Below are positions 7,405 through 16,980 of a DNA stretch of 64,000 nucleotides, one piece after another. The notes beneath the pieces were generated by a model. The model worked only from the letters and a program-made list of their open reading frames with translations. It was not told the DNA's origin and ran no database searches. The first letter of the stretch is position 1. Each line of letters opens with the position of its first letter. This stretch comes from an uncultured Eubacteriales bacterium. GTDB taxonomy: Bacteria > Bacillota > Clostridia > Oscillospirales > Acutalibacteraceae. Both the position numbers and the translations under genes were made by a program. The stretch lies in NCBI GenBank assembly GCA_934462705.1, contig CAKSIH010000002.1, positions 62,001 to 126,000 of the forward strand. The letters run 5' to 3'.

Positions 7405-8331
7405 ATGGAGTTTTCACATAAGCCGGTCTTGCTTAATGAAGCCATAGAAGCATTAGCAATAAAGGAAACTGGAATATACATAGATGGCACAGCTGGTGGC
7501 GGTGGACATTCCACTGAAATACTCAAGAGGTTGAAAGGCGGGAGATTAATTTCAGTAGATCAAGACCCGGATGCAATTGAATTTTTAAATGAAAGGCTAT
7601 CTCAATATAAAGGTTCAACTATAGTGCAATCAAACTTTTCGGAAATTGATAAAATACTACAAAATTTATCAATAGATTCCGTGGATGGAATTTTATTGGA
7701 TATAGGAGTTTCATCGCATCAATTTGACACAAAGGAAAGAGGATTTTCCTATCATAATGAGGCCAAATTAGATATGAGAATGAGCCAAAGCGGGATATCG
7801 GCTTATGACTTGGTAAATACCTTATCATGGCAAGATTTAGCAAAAATTATAAGTACTTACGGCGAAGAAAAGTATGCAAAAAAAATAGCAATGGCAATAG
7901 TAAAAAGGCGGGAAGAGTCAGATATAAAAACTACAACCGAGCTTGCAGACATAATAAAGTTTGCAATTCCAGCGGCGGCCAGAAAAGAAGGTAAGCACCC
8001 GGCGAGAAAAACATTTCAAGCACTTAGAATTGAAGTAAATAAAGAGCTTGATGTTTTAAAAAAAGGACTTGAAGCTTCGTTTAGTGTATTAAAACCGGGT
8101 GGAAGATTGGCCGTGATAACTTTTCACTCTTTGGAAGACAGAATAGTAAAAAATAAAATGGCTAATTGGTGCAGAGGTTGCACATGCCCACCGGATTTTC
8201 CGATATGCGTGTGCAATAACAAACCTAAAGCAAAACTTTTTAACAAAAAAGCAATTATAGCATCAGACCTGGAGCTAAAAGAGAATCCAAGAAGCAGAAG
8301 CGCAAAACTTAGAACTTGCATAAAATTATAA
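7405..8331 (+). CDS. rsmH: 16S rRNA (cytosine-1402-N4)-methyltransferase RsmH
   Basis: SAM-dependent enzyme that methylates N4 of C1402 in the ribosomal P site. The 308 residues carry the family landmarks: HKPVLLNEAIEAL at the N-terminus, DGTAGGGGHS as the SAM-binding glycine loop, VDGILLDIGVSSHQFD, RGFSYHNEAKLDMRM, GEEKYAKKIA, ARKTFQALRIEVNKEL and LAVITFHSLEDRIVK. Length is normal. It is the second gene of the dcw operon, read from an ATG after AAAGGAA, and its stop is 23 bases before ftsL. Confidence 0.97.
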   Translation: MEFSHKPVLLNEAIEALAIKETGIYIDGTAGGGGHSTEILKRLKGGRLISVDQDPDAIEFLNERLSQYKGSTIVQSNFSEIDKILQNLSIDSVDGILLDIGVSSHQFDTKERGFSYHNEAKLDMRMSQSGISAYDLVNTLSWQDLAKIISTYGEEKYAKKIAMAIVKRREESDIKTTTELADIIKFAIPAAARKEGKHPARKTFQALRIEVNKELDVLKKGLEASFSVLKPGGRLAVITFHSLEDRIVKNKMANWCRGCTCPPDFPICVCNNKPKAKLFNKKAIIASDLELKENPRSRSAKLRTCIKL

Positions 8332-8354
8332 AATGTGTAAAGGAGGTAACATAT

Positions 8355-8834
8355 ATGGCTCTTAATGATAAAAATTTAGCTTATGATTTTTCTCTTTTTG
8401 AGGAAAAACCGAGGACACCTGAAAGGAAAAATAATGTTTTAGAGCTTCCCCAAAGTGGAAAAAATGCAAAGAAAAAGACAAGGGCAAAAAGTAAAGTTTC
8501 AGTTATAATGTTAACCTCGTTTGCAATTGGAGCTTTAATTTTAGGCTCAATAATTTATGGACAAGTTCAGCTAAATGAATTAACTATTTGGATAAACCGA
8601 GCAGCACAACAGCTGAATGAAAGTGAAAGCATTTACACACAACTTCAAGTAAAGGTTGAATCAAAGCTGTCACTTGGTGCTGTGGAGGAATATGCAAAGA
8701 ATAATTTACAAATGGAAAAAATTAATCCATACCAAATTGAGTATATATCATTATCAACGGAAGACAAGGGAAATGTATGTAAAAGTGAAACGAATATGTT
8801 TAATAAAATACATAACTGTTTGCATAAGGAATAA
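8355..8834 (+). CDS. ftsL: Cell division protein FtsL
   Basis: Small bitopic membrane protein that links FtsQ/DivIB and the septal synthase. The 159-residue protein has a basic cytoplasmic tail (residues 1-45, with SGKNAKKKTRAKSK), one membrane helix (about 47-68, VIMLTSFAIGALILGSIIYG) and an extracellular coiled coil (QVQLNELTIWINRAAQQLNESESIYTQL). The end, LSLGAVEEYAKNNLQM, matches the FtsL/DivIC-type closing motif. The ATG at 8355 is chosen because AGGAGG lies 8 bases upstream; the TTG at 8316 overlaps rsmH and has no site. The sequence is weakly conserved, so position in the operon carries much of the call. Confidence 0.85.
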   Translation: MALNDKNLAYDFSLFEEKPRTPERKNNVLELPQSGKNAKKKTRAKSKVSVIMLTSFAIGALILGSIIYGQVQLNELTIWINRAAQQLNESESIYTQLQVKVESKLSLGAVEEYAKNNLQMEKINPYQIEYISLSTEDKGNVCKSETNMFNKIHNCLHKE

Positions 8835-8863
8835 CTTAATAAAATAAATATTAGAATATGTTA

Positions 8864-8889
8864 GAGAGTTAAGATTAATCTTGACTCTC
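8864..8889 (+). promoter_or_regulatory. Inverted repeat between ftsL and spoVD
   Basis: GAGAGTTAAGAT (8864-8875) and ATCTTGACTCTC (8878-8889) form 12 pairs, one of them a G-U wobble, with two bases between. It ends 27 bases before spoVD. No T run follows, so it is more likely an operator or RNA processing or stability element than a terminator. Confidence 0.5.
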
Positions 8890-8916
8890 ATGATTATTTT
8901 ATAAAGGGGCTATAAT

Positions 8917-11136
8917 ATGACAGGAGGAACTACAGTAAGAATGTGGCGCAGAGCAATTTTTGTTCTTACAGCGCTTGTAGTTATAGGTTTTGGAGTAATA
9001 ACTTTTAGGCTTGTAAAGCTGCAATTAGTAAGTGGAGAAGGGCTTCAGCAAATGGCACTTGAACAGCAGCTTAAAGATACAAAAATAAGCGCACAAAGAG
9101 GAACAATTTATGATAGAAATATGAAACCACTTGCGCAAAGTGCAACAGTTTGGACGGTCGTTTTAGAGCCAGCATATTTAAAAGATGACGATAAACGCGA
9201 ATTTATTGCAGGTGGACTTGCAGATATTTTGGGGATGGACAAAAATGAAATCCTTGAGAAAGCAAAAAAGAAATCTTACTATACAATAGTCAAGAAAAAA
9301 ATAGAGACAGATGTAAAGGATAAAATAATAGAATTTCAAAAGCAAAATAAAATAACATCGGGAATAAGATTAGTGGAAGATTACAAACGGTATTATCCAT
9401 ATGGAGAATTTGCTTCAGCAGTTATAGGATTTACCGGCACCGACAGCCAGGGACTTGCAGGAATTGAAAATTATTATAATGACTATCTTACTGGACAGAC
9501 GGGAAGGCTTGTAACAGCAAGAAATGCAGTTGGAACAGATATGCCTTTTGACTATGAAAAAATGATTCCTGCTCAAAATGGAAATAATCTTATTTTATGT
9601 ATTGATGAGGTTATACAGCATTTTCTTGAGAAAAACCTTGAAGAGGGAATAAAAGAGCACAAGGTTATGAATAGGGCCGTAGCTATTATGATGGATGTAA
9701 ACAATGGTGAAATCTTAGGTATGGCTGTAAAAGGAGGTTTTGATTTAAATTCCCCCTTTGAAATAGTTAATGAGGAAGAAAAACAAAAAATAGAGGCACT
9801 TCCTGAAGAGGAACGCTCTAAGGCAAAATCTGAAGCTCTTCAGAGGCAGTGGAGAAATAAAGCGGTTAGTGATACATACATGCCCGGCTCGGTTTTCAAA
9901 ATGATAACTACCGCTATGGGGTTCGAAGAAAACTTAATAAACGAGAGTAGTCCTTTTAATTGTTCGGGAAGTTTTGTACCGTTCGCAGGTGCAAGACCAA
10001 TAAAATGTCACAAAAGTGGGGGACATGGAGCACAAAAGTTTGAAGATGCATTTAGAAATTCATGTAATCCGGCATTTATTCAGGTTGGACAATTGGTGGG
10101 AGCTGAAAAATTTTATCAATATTACCAGGCGTTTGGCCTAACGGAAAAAACGGGAATTGATTTACCTGGTGAAGCAAGTGGTATATTTTTCAACAAAGAT
10201 GGAAGCATGGCTCCAATGGATTTAGCAGTTGCCTCATTTGGTCAAAATTTTAGAGTTTCTCCAATACAAATGGTAACAGCAGTAGCTGCTATAGCAAATG
10301 GGGGATATCTTGTTCAGCCGCATATAGTAAAACAGATAGTAGATGCTGATGGTAATATTGTAAAATCCATGGAAAGAAATGTTAAACGGCAAGCAATTTC
10401 AGAAAACACATCAAGAAGAATATGTGAGTTATTGCAGAGTAATGTATTAATAGGCGGAGCAAAAAACGGCTATGTTCCGGGATATAGAATAGGAGCAAAA
10501 ACAGGGACAACACAAAAAATAGGAGAAAGTGGACCTGACGGAATGGATTATATATCATCATTTTGTGGCATAGCTCCAGCAGATAAACCTCAGGTAGCAT
10601 TGCTTGTTTATTATGATACTCCTAAAGGAGACAGCTATTATGGTGCAGCAGTTGCAGGGCCTACATTTGCAAAAGTTATGCAAGATGTTCTTCCCTATCT
10701 TGGCATTGAAAGAAAGTACACAGAGGAAGAAATGGAAAAACTTGATATATCAACACCTTTTTTAGTAGGTTCAACAGTTGCTCAAGCTAAAAATGAAGCA
10801 GCAAAGCTACAGTTAACTCCGGTTATATATGGAAATGGCGAGACAATAATATCTCAAATACCGGAGGTATCAACCAAAATACCAAGAGGAGGAAGAATAG
10901 TCCTTTATACAGATAAAGATAGTATAAATCGGGATGTTACAGTTCCGAAACTTATAGGATTAAGTTTGGCAGCAGCAAATAAAGAAGCAATTGCAGCAGG
11001 GCTTAATATTAGTATAAAGGGGGCTGTTAGCGGCAATGGTATCACAGCCATAAATCAAAGTATACCAGAAGGCACAAATGTAAGTCCAGGTACGGTTGTA
11101 ACAGTCGAGTTTGCACAAAAACAAGATTCAACTTAA
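8917..11136 (+). CDS. spoVD: Penicillin-binding transpeptidase with PASTA domains (SpoVD/FtsI type)
   Basis: Class B penicillin-binding protein that cross-links peptidoglycan at the septum or spore cortex. Of 739 residues, the N-terminus holds a short tail and one membrane helix (about 11-31). The dimerisation domain begins with the RGTIYDRN signature. The transpeptidase has SVFK with the nucleophile Ser325, SCN at 382-384 and KTGT at 528-531. Two PASTA repeats close the protein (about 612-672 and 676-735). Two PASTA units with a dcw position just before mraY and ftsW are typical of clostridial SpoVD/FtsI. The ATG at 8917 follows AAAGGGG; an ATG at 8941 after an AGGAGG is an alternative that removes eight residues. 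It likely pairs with the SEDS protein three genes on. Whether it is the division or sporulation enzyme cannot be told. Confidence 0.92.
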   Translation: MTGGTTVRMWRRAIFVLTALVVIGFGVITFRLVKLQLVSGEGLQQMALEQQLKDTKISAQRGTIYDRNMKPLAQSATVWTVVLEPAYLKDDDKREFIAGGLADILGMDKNEILEKAKKKSYYTIVKKKIETDVKDKIIEFQKQNKITSGIRLVEDYKRYYPYGEFASAVIGFTGTDSQGLAGIENYYNDYLTGQTGRLVTARNAVGTDMPFDYEKMIPAQNGNNLILCIDEVIQHFLEKNLEEGIKEHKVMNRAVAIMMDVNNGEILGMAVKGGFDLNSPFEIVNEEEKQKIEALPEEERSKAKSEALQRQWRNKAVSDTYMPGSVFKMITTAMGFEENLINESSPFNCSGSFVPFAGARPIKCHKSGGHGAQKFEDAFRNSCNPAFIQVGQLVGAEKFYQYYQAFGLTEKTGIDLPGEASGIFFNKDGSMAPMDLAVASFGQNFRVSPIQMVTAVAAIANGGYLVQPHIVKQIVDADGNIVKSMERNVKRQAISENTSRRICELLQSNVLIGGAKNGYVPGYRIGAKTGTTQKIGESGPDGMDYISSFCGIAPADKPQVALLVYYDTPKGDSYYGAAVAGPTFAKVMQDVLPYLGIERKYTEEEMEKLDISTPFLVGSTVAQAKNEAAKLQLTPVIYGNGETIISQIPEVSTKIPRGGRIVLYTDKDSINRDVTVPKLIGLSLAAANKEAIAAGLNISIKGAVSGNGITAINQSIPEGTNVSPGTVVTVEFAQKQDST

Positions 11137-11169
11137 AAATAATTTTGCTGTATAAAAGACAGTCATATA

Positions 11170-11178
11170 TGATATAAT
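11170..11178 (+). promoter_or_regulatory. Candidate internal promoter before mraY
   Basis: TGATATAAT forms an extended -10, 35 bases before the mraY start. No good -35 at 17 bases, so it may be weak. Confidence 0.4.
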
Positions 11179-11212
11179 TGTAAAAGTATACTTAAGAAGG
11201 GTGGAAAATATA

Positions 11213-12238
11213 ATGATAAGCGGTTGGGTATTAATTTCTGCAGCAATATCATTTATTGTAACGTGGGCTTTTGGAAGAAAATTAATACCATATCTCCACA
11301 AGTTAAAATATGGCCAAACAATATTGAAAATTGGTCCATCATGGCATAAGGATAAGCAAGGAACTCCAACAATGGGCGGAATAATGTTTATTGTTGGAAT
11401 ATTGGTATCTGTGATTTTGTGCTTACCGTTATCCTACTTTTTTGCGGGTAAAATTCAAGAAACAAATTTTATGATGATAAAAATTATTTCTGGAATTATG
11501 ATGGCACTGGGATATGGTTTAGTTGGTTTTTTGGATGATTATATAAAAGTTGTTAAAAAGCAAAATTTGGGGCTAACTGCTATTCAAAAGTTAGTATTAC
11601 AATTTTTAATTGCATTTGGGTATTTGTTTTCAATATATTTTGCAAACCGTATTTACGGTCTTAGTAATATGACATCCACTATAATTCCTTTTTATGGAAT
11701 GATAAATATAGGTGCCATTTATTGGCCAATAGCTGCAATTTTAATAGTTGGAATGGTGAATGCAGTCAATTTGACTGATGGAATAGATGGACTGAATACT
11801 TCTGTAACATTTTTTGTAGCAATATTTTTTATGATAATTGCAGGATTTTTAAATATGTTAGGTGTAAGTGTAGTTTCAGCTGCCTTAATAGGAGGTTGCT
11901 TTGGCTTTTTACTTTGGAATATGCATCCTGCAAAGGTTTTTATGGGGGACACGGGTTCACTATTTTTAGGTGGTATGGTATGTATGCTGGCATTTACAAT
12001 GGATCTACCAATATTATTGCCTGTTATTGGTATAATATATATCACAGAAATGTTTTCTGTGATGTTGCAGGTTTTGTATTTTAAAATAAGTCATGGCAAA
12101 AGGCTATTTAAAATGAGTCCTATACATCATCATTTTGAAATGAGCGGCTGGAGTGAATTTAAAATATGTTTGGTATTTAGTTTTGTTACCATTATTTTTG
12201 GAATAATATCAGTGTTGTTAGTGCTTTTAGGATTATAA
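11213..12238 (+). CDS. mraY: Phospho-N-acetylmuramoyl-pentapeptide transferase
   Basis: Integral membrane enzyme that transfers phospho-MurNAc-pentapeptide from UDP to undecaprenyl phosphate, making lipid I. About ten membrane helices are visible in 341 residues. Family motifs include GTPTMGGIMF, VGFLDDYIKV (the aspartate pair that binds magnesium), NAVNLTDGIDGL, KVFMGDTGSLFLGG and the basic HGKRLFKMSPIHHHFE loop. The ATG at 11213 follows GAAGGGTGG; a GTG at 11201 would add only four residues. It stands between spoVD and the SEDS gene in the usual dcw order; murF and murD, which often flank mraY, are missing here. Confidence 0.97.
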   Translation: MISGWVLISAAISFIVTWAFGRKLIPYLHKLKYGQTILKIGPSWHKDKQGTPTMGGIMFIVGILVSVILCLPLSYFFAGKIQETNFMMIKIISGIMMALGYGLVGFLDDYIKVVKKQNLGLTAIQKLVLQFLIAFGYLFSIYFANRIYGLSNMTSTIIPFYGMINIGAIYWPIAAILIVGMVNAVNLTDGIDGLNTSVTFFVAIFFMIIAGFLNMLGVSVVSAALIGGCFGFLLWNMHPAKVFMGDTGSLFLGGMVCMLAFTMDLPILLPVIGIIYITEMFSVMLQVLYFKISHGKRLFKMSPIHHHFEMSGWSEFKICLVFSFVTIIFGIISVLLVLLGL

Positions 12239-12273
12239 ACATACAAAGATACATAGAAGGGGAGGTATGAATT

Positions 12274-13539
12274 TTGAGAAGAAGTTATGGCCAAAGGGCT
12301 ATGAGGGGGCACGAATTAAACAGTGCAGCATATGGCCACAGCGGTTCAAGGCAAAAAAACAGAAGAAGTTCAGCAAATAATTTGAAAAAGCGAAAAAAAG
12401 GTTCTGTAAAGGAACGCTTAAAGGTTTTTTCAATACGTTCAGGGCTTGATTTACCCTTCTTTTTTATAATTTTGGCTATTTTAATAATAGGTCTTATAAT
12501 GCTTTTTTCAGCTTCATACCCAAATGCTTATTATTACAAAAAGGGAGATAGCTATTATTTTATAAGAAGTCAGCTAATATGGGCGGCTTTAGGGGTGGCT
12601 TCAATGATAGCAATATCTTATTTTGATTATCATCATCTCCACAAATTAACAGTTCCAATACTTATAATTTCTTTTGTGCTTTTAGTGCTAGTTTTATTTA
12701 TGCCTAAAATAAATGAAGTACACAGGTGGATCCAAATAGGACCAATAGGATTTCAGCCATCGGAGGTAACAAAATTTGCAATTGTTTTAACATTTGCACA
12801 TTTTATTTCTCTTAATTTTAACCGCATGGGAACATTTAAATATGGTGTACTTCCATATGCTATGATTTTAGGTGTAACAGCATTTCTATTATATTTGGAA
12901 CCTCATATTTCGTGCTTAATAATTGTAGTATTGTTATCTGGTGGAATGTTGTATATAGGAGGAATAAAGTTACGTTGGTTTGGGTTGGTTTTAGCAGCAG
13001 CACTAGCGGCGGTAGGATATTTGGTCTTGTTTACCGATAAACTTGGGTACGCAAATGGCAGGGTTCAAGGCTGGCTTGACCCATTTACAACTAACCCAAA
13101 TGTAGATACCTGGCAGACTAAGCAAGGCCTTTATGCTATAGGTTCAGGTGGGCTTTTAGGTTTAGGGCTTGGCCAGTCAAGGCAAAAATATCTTTATATT
13201 CCCGAACCGCAAAATGACTTTATCTTTGCAGTTGTGTGTGAAGAGTTGGGCTTCGTTGGAGCAATAATTATTTTGGCTCTGTTTGCTATGCTAATTTGGC
13301 GGGGAATTATAATATCAATGAAGGCAAAGGACAAATTCGGGGCACTCTTGGGAATAGGGCTGACAGCGCAGGTAGGGCTTCAGGTTATATTAAATATATT
13401 TGTTGTAACCAATACCATGCCGAATACTGGAATAAGTTTACCTTTTTTCAGCTACGGAGGTACATCACTTGTTATGCTGCTTGCACAGATGGGTGTGGTG
13501 CTGTCAATTTCAAGAACATCAAAAATTGAAAAATCATAA
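12274..13539 (+). CDS. ftsW: SEDS-family peptidoglycan glycosyltransferase FtsW/SpoVE
   Basis: Polytopic membrane polymerase that joins lipid II into glycan strands together with its cognate class B PBP. Of 421 residues, the first 60 are a strongly basic cytoplasmic tail (RRSYGQRAMRG, RQKNRRSSANNLKKRKKGS). About ten helices follow. SEDS motifs are present: FQPSEVTKFA, PEPQNDFIFAVVCEELGF with the presumed catalytic Asp, and NTGISLPFFSYGGTS. The start is TTG at 12274, eight bases after GGGGAGG; the nearby ATG at 12267 is in another frame. The gene is read with spoVD, its probable partner. FtsW and SpoVE cannot be separated by sequence alone. Confidence 0.94.
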   Translation: MRRSYGQRAMRGHELNSAAYGHSGSRQKNRRSSANNLKKRKKGSVKERLKVFSIRSGLDLPFFFIILAILIIGLIMLFSASYPNAYYYKKGDSYYFIRSQLIWAALGVASMIAISYFDYHHLHKLTVPILIISFVLLVLVLFMPKINEVHRWIQIGPIGFQPSEVTKFAIVLTFAHFISLNFNRMGTFKYGVLPYAMILGVTAFLLYLEPHISCLIIVVLLSGGMLYIGGIKLRWFGLVLAAALAAVGYLVLFTDKLGYANGRVQGWLDPFTTNPNVDTWQTKQGLYAIGSGGLLGLGLGQSRQKYLYIPEPQNDFIFAVVCEELGFVGAIIILALFAMLIWRGIIISMKAKDKFGALLGIGLTAQVGLQVILNIFVVTNTMPNTGISLPFFSYGGTSLVMLLAQMGVVLSISRTSKIEKS

Positions 13540-13556
13540 AAGGAGAGGGATTAAAT

Positions 13557-14672
13557 TTGAGAGTAATTCTTTCAGGTGGGGGGACAGCAGGACATATTAA
13601 TCCAGCCCTTGCTATTGCAGGACATCTAAAAGAACACGAAAAGAATTTAGAAATTCTTTATGTTGGTGCAAAAGGAGGAATGGAAGAAAGTCTTGTAGCT
13701 CAGGCAGGGTTAAACTTTAAGGGGATAACGATATCTGGATTTAGCAGAAAATTAAATTTTGAAGGGATAAAGAAAAATATAGTAACTCTTTCAAGGCTTT
13801 TTGTTTCAAGTGCTGAATCAAAGAAAATAATTAATAAGTTTAAGCCTGACATATGCATAGGAACCGGTGGATATGTAAGTGGACCTATTTTACAAAAGGC
13901 ATCACAGATGAAAATACCCATTATTATACATGAGCAAAATGCATATCCTGGCATTACGACAAAGATGCTTTCAAAGCATGCAAAGTGCGTTATGCTAGCA
14001 GTTAGAGACGCAGAAAAATATTTTGACAAGTCATGTAAAATTAAAGTTACAGGAAACCCTATACGCAAGGAAATTTTAACGGTGGATGACAATTTATCAA
14101 GGACAAAATTAGGACTTGATTCAAGGCCAGTTATACTATCATTTGGTGGCAGCCTTGGTGCAAGAGCTATAAATGAAGCGGTAATAGAGTTAATTGCTCA
14201 CACGTCTAAAGATGATCGATATCAACATATACACGGCTATGGGCAGCACAGCCCCTGGTTTATAGATAAACTTCGCGAACATGGTGTGAATTTATCTCTT
14301 CATAAAAATATTATTATAAATGAATATATAAACAATATGCCAGAATGTCTTGCAGCAGCAGACTTAGTCATATGCAGGGCAGGGGCAATAACGTTAAGCG
14401 AAATACAGGCAAAAGGAAAAGCAGCCATACTTATTCCGTCTCCAAATGTAGCAGAGAATCATCAATATCACAACGCGATGGCGCTTGTAAACAATAACGC
14501 AGCAAGTATAATAGAAGAGAAGAATCTTACTGCGCAAAAACTTATAGATACAGTAGAAAGAATGCTTAAGGATAAAAAGACGCTCGATACATACAAGCAA
14601 AACGCAAGAAAGATGGCAATTGTAGATGCAAATGAACGTATATATAAAATAATAAAAGACATCACTGGATGA
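13557..14672 (+). CDS. murG: UDP-GlcNAc:undecaprenyl-PP-MurNAc-pentapeptide GlcNAc transferase
   Basis: Peripheral membrane glycosyltransferase (GT28) that converts lipid I to lipid II. In 371 residues the N-domain starts with ILSGGGTAGHINPALAIA, the lipid-binding glycine-rich loop. The linker has GTGGYVSGPI and IIHEQNAYPGITTKML, and the C-domain has ILSFGGSLGARAINEAV and ADLVICRAGAITLSEI with the UDP-GlcNAc-binding glutamate region. It starts with TTG at 13557 after AGGAGAGGG, 8 bases away. The end overlaps the longest possible reading frame of murA, but not the murA start chosen here. Confidence 0.97.
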   Translation: MRVILSGGGTAGHINPALAIAGHLKEHEKNLEILYVGAKGGMEESLVAQAGLNFKGITISGFSRKLNFEGIKKNIVTLSRLFVSSAESKKIINKFKPDICIGTGGYVSGPILQKASQMKIPIIIHEQNAYPGITTKMLSKHAKCVMLAVRDAEKYFDKSCKIKVTGNPIRKEILTVDDNLSRTKLGLDSRPVILSFGGSLGARAINEAVIELIAHTSKDDRYQHIHGYGQHSPWFIDKLREHGVNLSLHKNIIINEYINNMPECLAAADLVICRAGAITLSEIQAKGKAAILIPSPNVAENHQYHNAMALVNNNAASIIEEKNLTAQKLIDTVERMLKDKKTLDTYKQNARKMAIVDANERIYKIIKDITG

Positions 14673-14740
14673 TGCACGGCATAAGATTCCAAAGCATAGT
14701 ATATAAAACATTAAAATTTACTATGCTAGAGGGTGGTATT

Positions 14741-15994
14741 GTGTCTGAATTTTTAGTTCAAGGGCCTACAACATTAAATGGAGAGATATTTTTACAGGGC
14801 TCCAAAAACAGTACATTACCTATTTTAGTGTCGACTGTTCTTTGTAGCGGGGAATGTATACTTCATAATTGCCCTAATCTCACTGATGTGAATGATACTT
14901 TAAGAATTTTAAGAAATTTAGGTGCAACGGTAAAAGTGGATAAAAGTGATATTGCGATTAATGCAAAGAATATTTCTCGGTTTAAAATATCGAATGAAAT
15001 GATGAAATCTATGCGTTCATCAATAATTTTTTTGGGAGCATTAATATCGAAATTAAAAAAAGCCGAAGTAGCTTTTCCGGGTGGATGTAAACTTGGTCCC
15101 CGCCCTATTGATTTACACTTGAGGGCACTTACCAAAATGGGTATTAGCATAGAAGAGCAGGGAAAAAAATTAATATGCTTTGCTAAAGATAAGATTAAAG
15201 GAGCAAGTATTTTTTTACCAATTCCAAGTGTGGGCGCAACAGAGAATATAATTTTAGCAGGGGCTTTAGCTGAGGGTAAGACAACCATAATAAATGCAGC
15301 GAAGGAGCCAGAAATAAGTGATTTATGTGAATTTTTGAATAAGTGTGGGGCCCAAATACACGGAGCAGGAACAGGAATTATTGTAATTAACGGGGCAAAA
15401 AATCTGTCAGGTGCGGAACATAATATTATTCCAGATAGAATTGCTGCAATAACGTTTATGGCGGCTGCAGCTATTACTGGTGGAGATATAGAAATAAATA
15501 ATTTAAATTACAAACATATAAAGTCTGTTATACCAATTTTTAAAAATATGGGTTGTGAAATAAGTGCAGATGAAAAAAGTTTGAGAATAATAGCAAAGGA
15601 TAAATTAAAGTTTTATGGCCTTATAAAAACCATGCCATATCCAGGATTTCCGACAGATGCGCAGGCATTACTTATGGCTGTTCTTTCCTGCACAGATGGG
15701 CGTAGCGTTTTTATAGAAAATATGTTTAGTGATAGATTTAGCCACGTAAACGAACTTATAAAATTTGGTGCGGACATAAAAGTAAAAGGCAAGACCGCAA
15801 CAGTAACAGGTGTTAATAAACTTATTGCTGCTGATGTTGAGGCGAAAGATCTTAGATGTGCAGCTGCACTATCGGTGGCAGCGTTAAAGGCAGTAGGACA
15901 GACTAAAATAAAGGGTATTTCACACCTTGACAGAGGTTATGAAAATCTTGAAAGAGACTTTGAGGCTTTAGGGGCTAGTATAAAAAGGATATGA
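14741..15994 (+). CDS. murA: UDP-N-acetylglucosamine 1-carboxyvinyltransferase
   Basis: Cytoplasmic enzyme that adds enolpyruvate from PEP to UDP-GlcNAc, the committed step of peptidoglycan precursor synthesis. GSKNSTLPIL holds the catalytic Lys, FPGGCKLGPRPIDLHL carries the Cys that reacts with fosfomycin (Cys116), and PGFPTDAQALLM has the catalytic Asp. Start choice: GTG at 14741 after AGAGGGTGG gives 417 residues, the usual length. The ATG at 14669 would add 24 residues not seen in the family and would overlap murG. The presence of Cys predicts fosfomycin sensitivity at the target. The location between murG and ftsQ is common in Clostridia. Confidence 0.93.
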   Translation: MSEFLVQGPTTLNGEIFLQGSKNSTLPILVSTVLCSGECILHNCPNLTDVNDTLRILRNLGATVKVDKSDIAINAKNISRFKISNEMMKSMRSSIIFLGALISKLKKAEVAFPGGCKLGPRPIDLHLRALTKMGISIEEQGKKLICFAKDKIKGASIFLPIPSVGATENIILAGALAEGKTTIINAAKEPEISDLCEFLNKCGAQIHGAGTGIIVINGAKNLSGAEHNIIPDRIAAITFMAAAAITGGDIEINNLNYKHIKSVIPIFKNMGCEISADEKSLRIIAKDKLKFYGLIKTMPYPGFPTDAQALLMAVLSCTDGRSVFIENMFSDRFSHVNELIKFGADIKVKGKTATVTGVNKLIAADVEAKDLRCAAALSVAALKAVGQTKIKGISHLDRGYENLERDFEALGASIKRI

Positions 15995-15998
15995 AATT

Positions 15999-16817
15999 AT
16001 GAGAAAGAAGACAATTGATAAGAGAGGTTCGCTAAGTTCTAATAGATTTAAAAGGCAGGGAGAAACAGTGAGAACCAGAAAAAAAGGGGTATCTTATCGT
16101 GCAAGACTTTTTATTAGCAATATGCTGATGTTTTGCCTTATTTTAATTGTAGGTCTTATATTGTCCTTAACGGTTTTTTTTAAGATTGAAGATATACAGG
16201 TAAAAGGAAGTACTATGTATAGCTGTGATGAGATAATAAAAAAGAGTTCAATAAAAAAGGGCAGTAACTTGTTTTTAAGCAGCATAAAAAAGGGAAAAGA
16301 TCGTATTCAAAAGGAATTGCCATACATTGAAAAAATAAAAATTTCGAGAAAACTTCCGAATAAGGTGATAATTGAGGTAGAAGACGCAAAAACATATTAT
16401 AGTATTGAAAATGAGGACAAGCATGTACTTATAAATAGAGAAGGAAAAGTAGTTGACATCTGTGATGAAGGTAAAGAGTGTTTGCAGGTAAGTGGTGTAG
16501 ATTTAGAAAAAGTGGTTGTAGGAGAAGAAGCAATTTTTAAGGATAAGACTATAGAAAAGAACTTTAAAGATTTATTTAATGAATTAAAAAAGTGGAATAT
16601 ATCTAATATAAAAAAAATAGATTTTTCGGATTCTGCAAACGTAATGATAAATTACAAAAATTCTATAGATATAAATTTAGGATTTTATGAAGACGTAGGT
16701 TACAAAATTCGAACAGCACAAGAAATAATAAATAGTAAACTAAAAGATGGTGAAAGAGGTATGCTTGATTTATCATCGGTAGCATCCGACAACAAGTCAT
16801 ATTTTATGCCAGAATAA
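15999..16817 (+). CDS. ftsQ: Cell division protein FtsQ/DivIB
   Basis: Bitopic divisome protein of 272 residues that joins FtsL and FtsB/DivIC on the outer face of the membrane. A basic cytoplasmic region (1-35) is followed by a membrane helix (about 40-63) and a POTRA domain beginning FKIEDIQVKGSTMYSCDEIIKKS, with SRKLPNKVIIEVEDAKTYY at its end. The beta domain contains HVLINREGKVVDI. The ATG is four bases after the murA stop, so the two are probably translationally coupled. Sequence conservation is low as usual; the POTRA pattern and order in the operon decide the call. Confidence 0.9.
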   Translation: MRKKTIDKRGSLSSNRFKRQGETVRTRKKGVSYRARLFISNMLMFCLILIVGLILSLTVFFKIEDIQVKGSTMYSCDEIIKKSSIKKGSNLFLSSIKKGKDRIQKELPYIEKIKISRKLPNKVIIEVEDAKTYYSIENEDKHVLINREGKVVDICDEGKECLQVSGVDLEKVVVGEEAIFKDKTIEKNFKDLFNELKKWNISNIKKIDFSDSANVMINYKNSIDINLGFYEDVGYKIRTAQEIINSKLKDGERGMLDLSSVASDNKSYFMPE

Positions 16818-16867
16818 CAAAGAGTAAAATTAAAATATAAAAAAAGAAAAATATTTTTAAAAATATA

Positions 16868-16895
16868 TTGAATTTTTTAGGACAATGTGTTAAAT
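16868..16895 (+). promoter_or_regulatory. Weak candidate promoter for ftsZ
   Basis: TTGAAT, 16 bases, TTAAAT in the 163-base ftsQ-ftsZ gap. The gap is otherwise A/T runs. A TATAAT at 16908-16913 has no partner at the right distance, so the real promoter is uncertain. Confidence 0.3.
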
Positions 16896-16980
16896 TAAAA
16901 TTAATATTATAATTTTTATTTAGAAAAATATCATTTAAAATTTTTTTGTGAAAAAGGAATAAAAACAGGAGGTTTTACAT

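Noticed and set aside
14669..14740. Longer N-terminus of MurA from the ATG at 14669
   Set aside because: It overlaps murG, adds 24 residues that the family lacks and has no good ribosome site.
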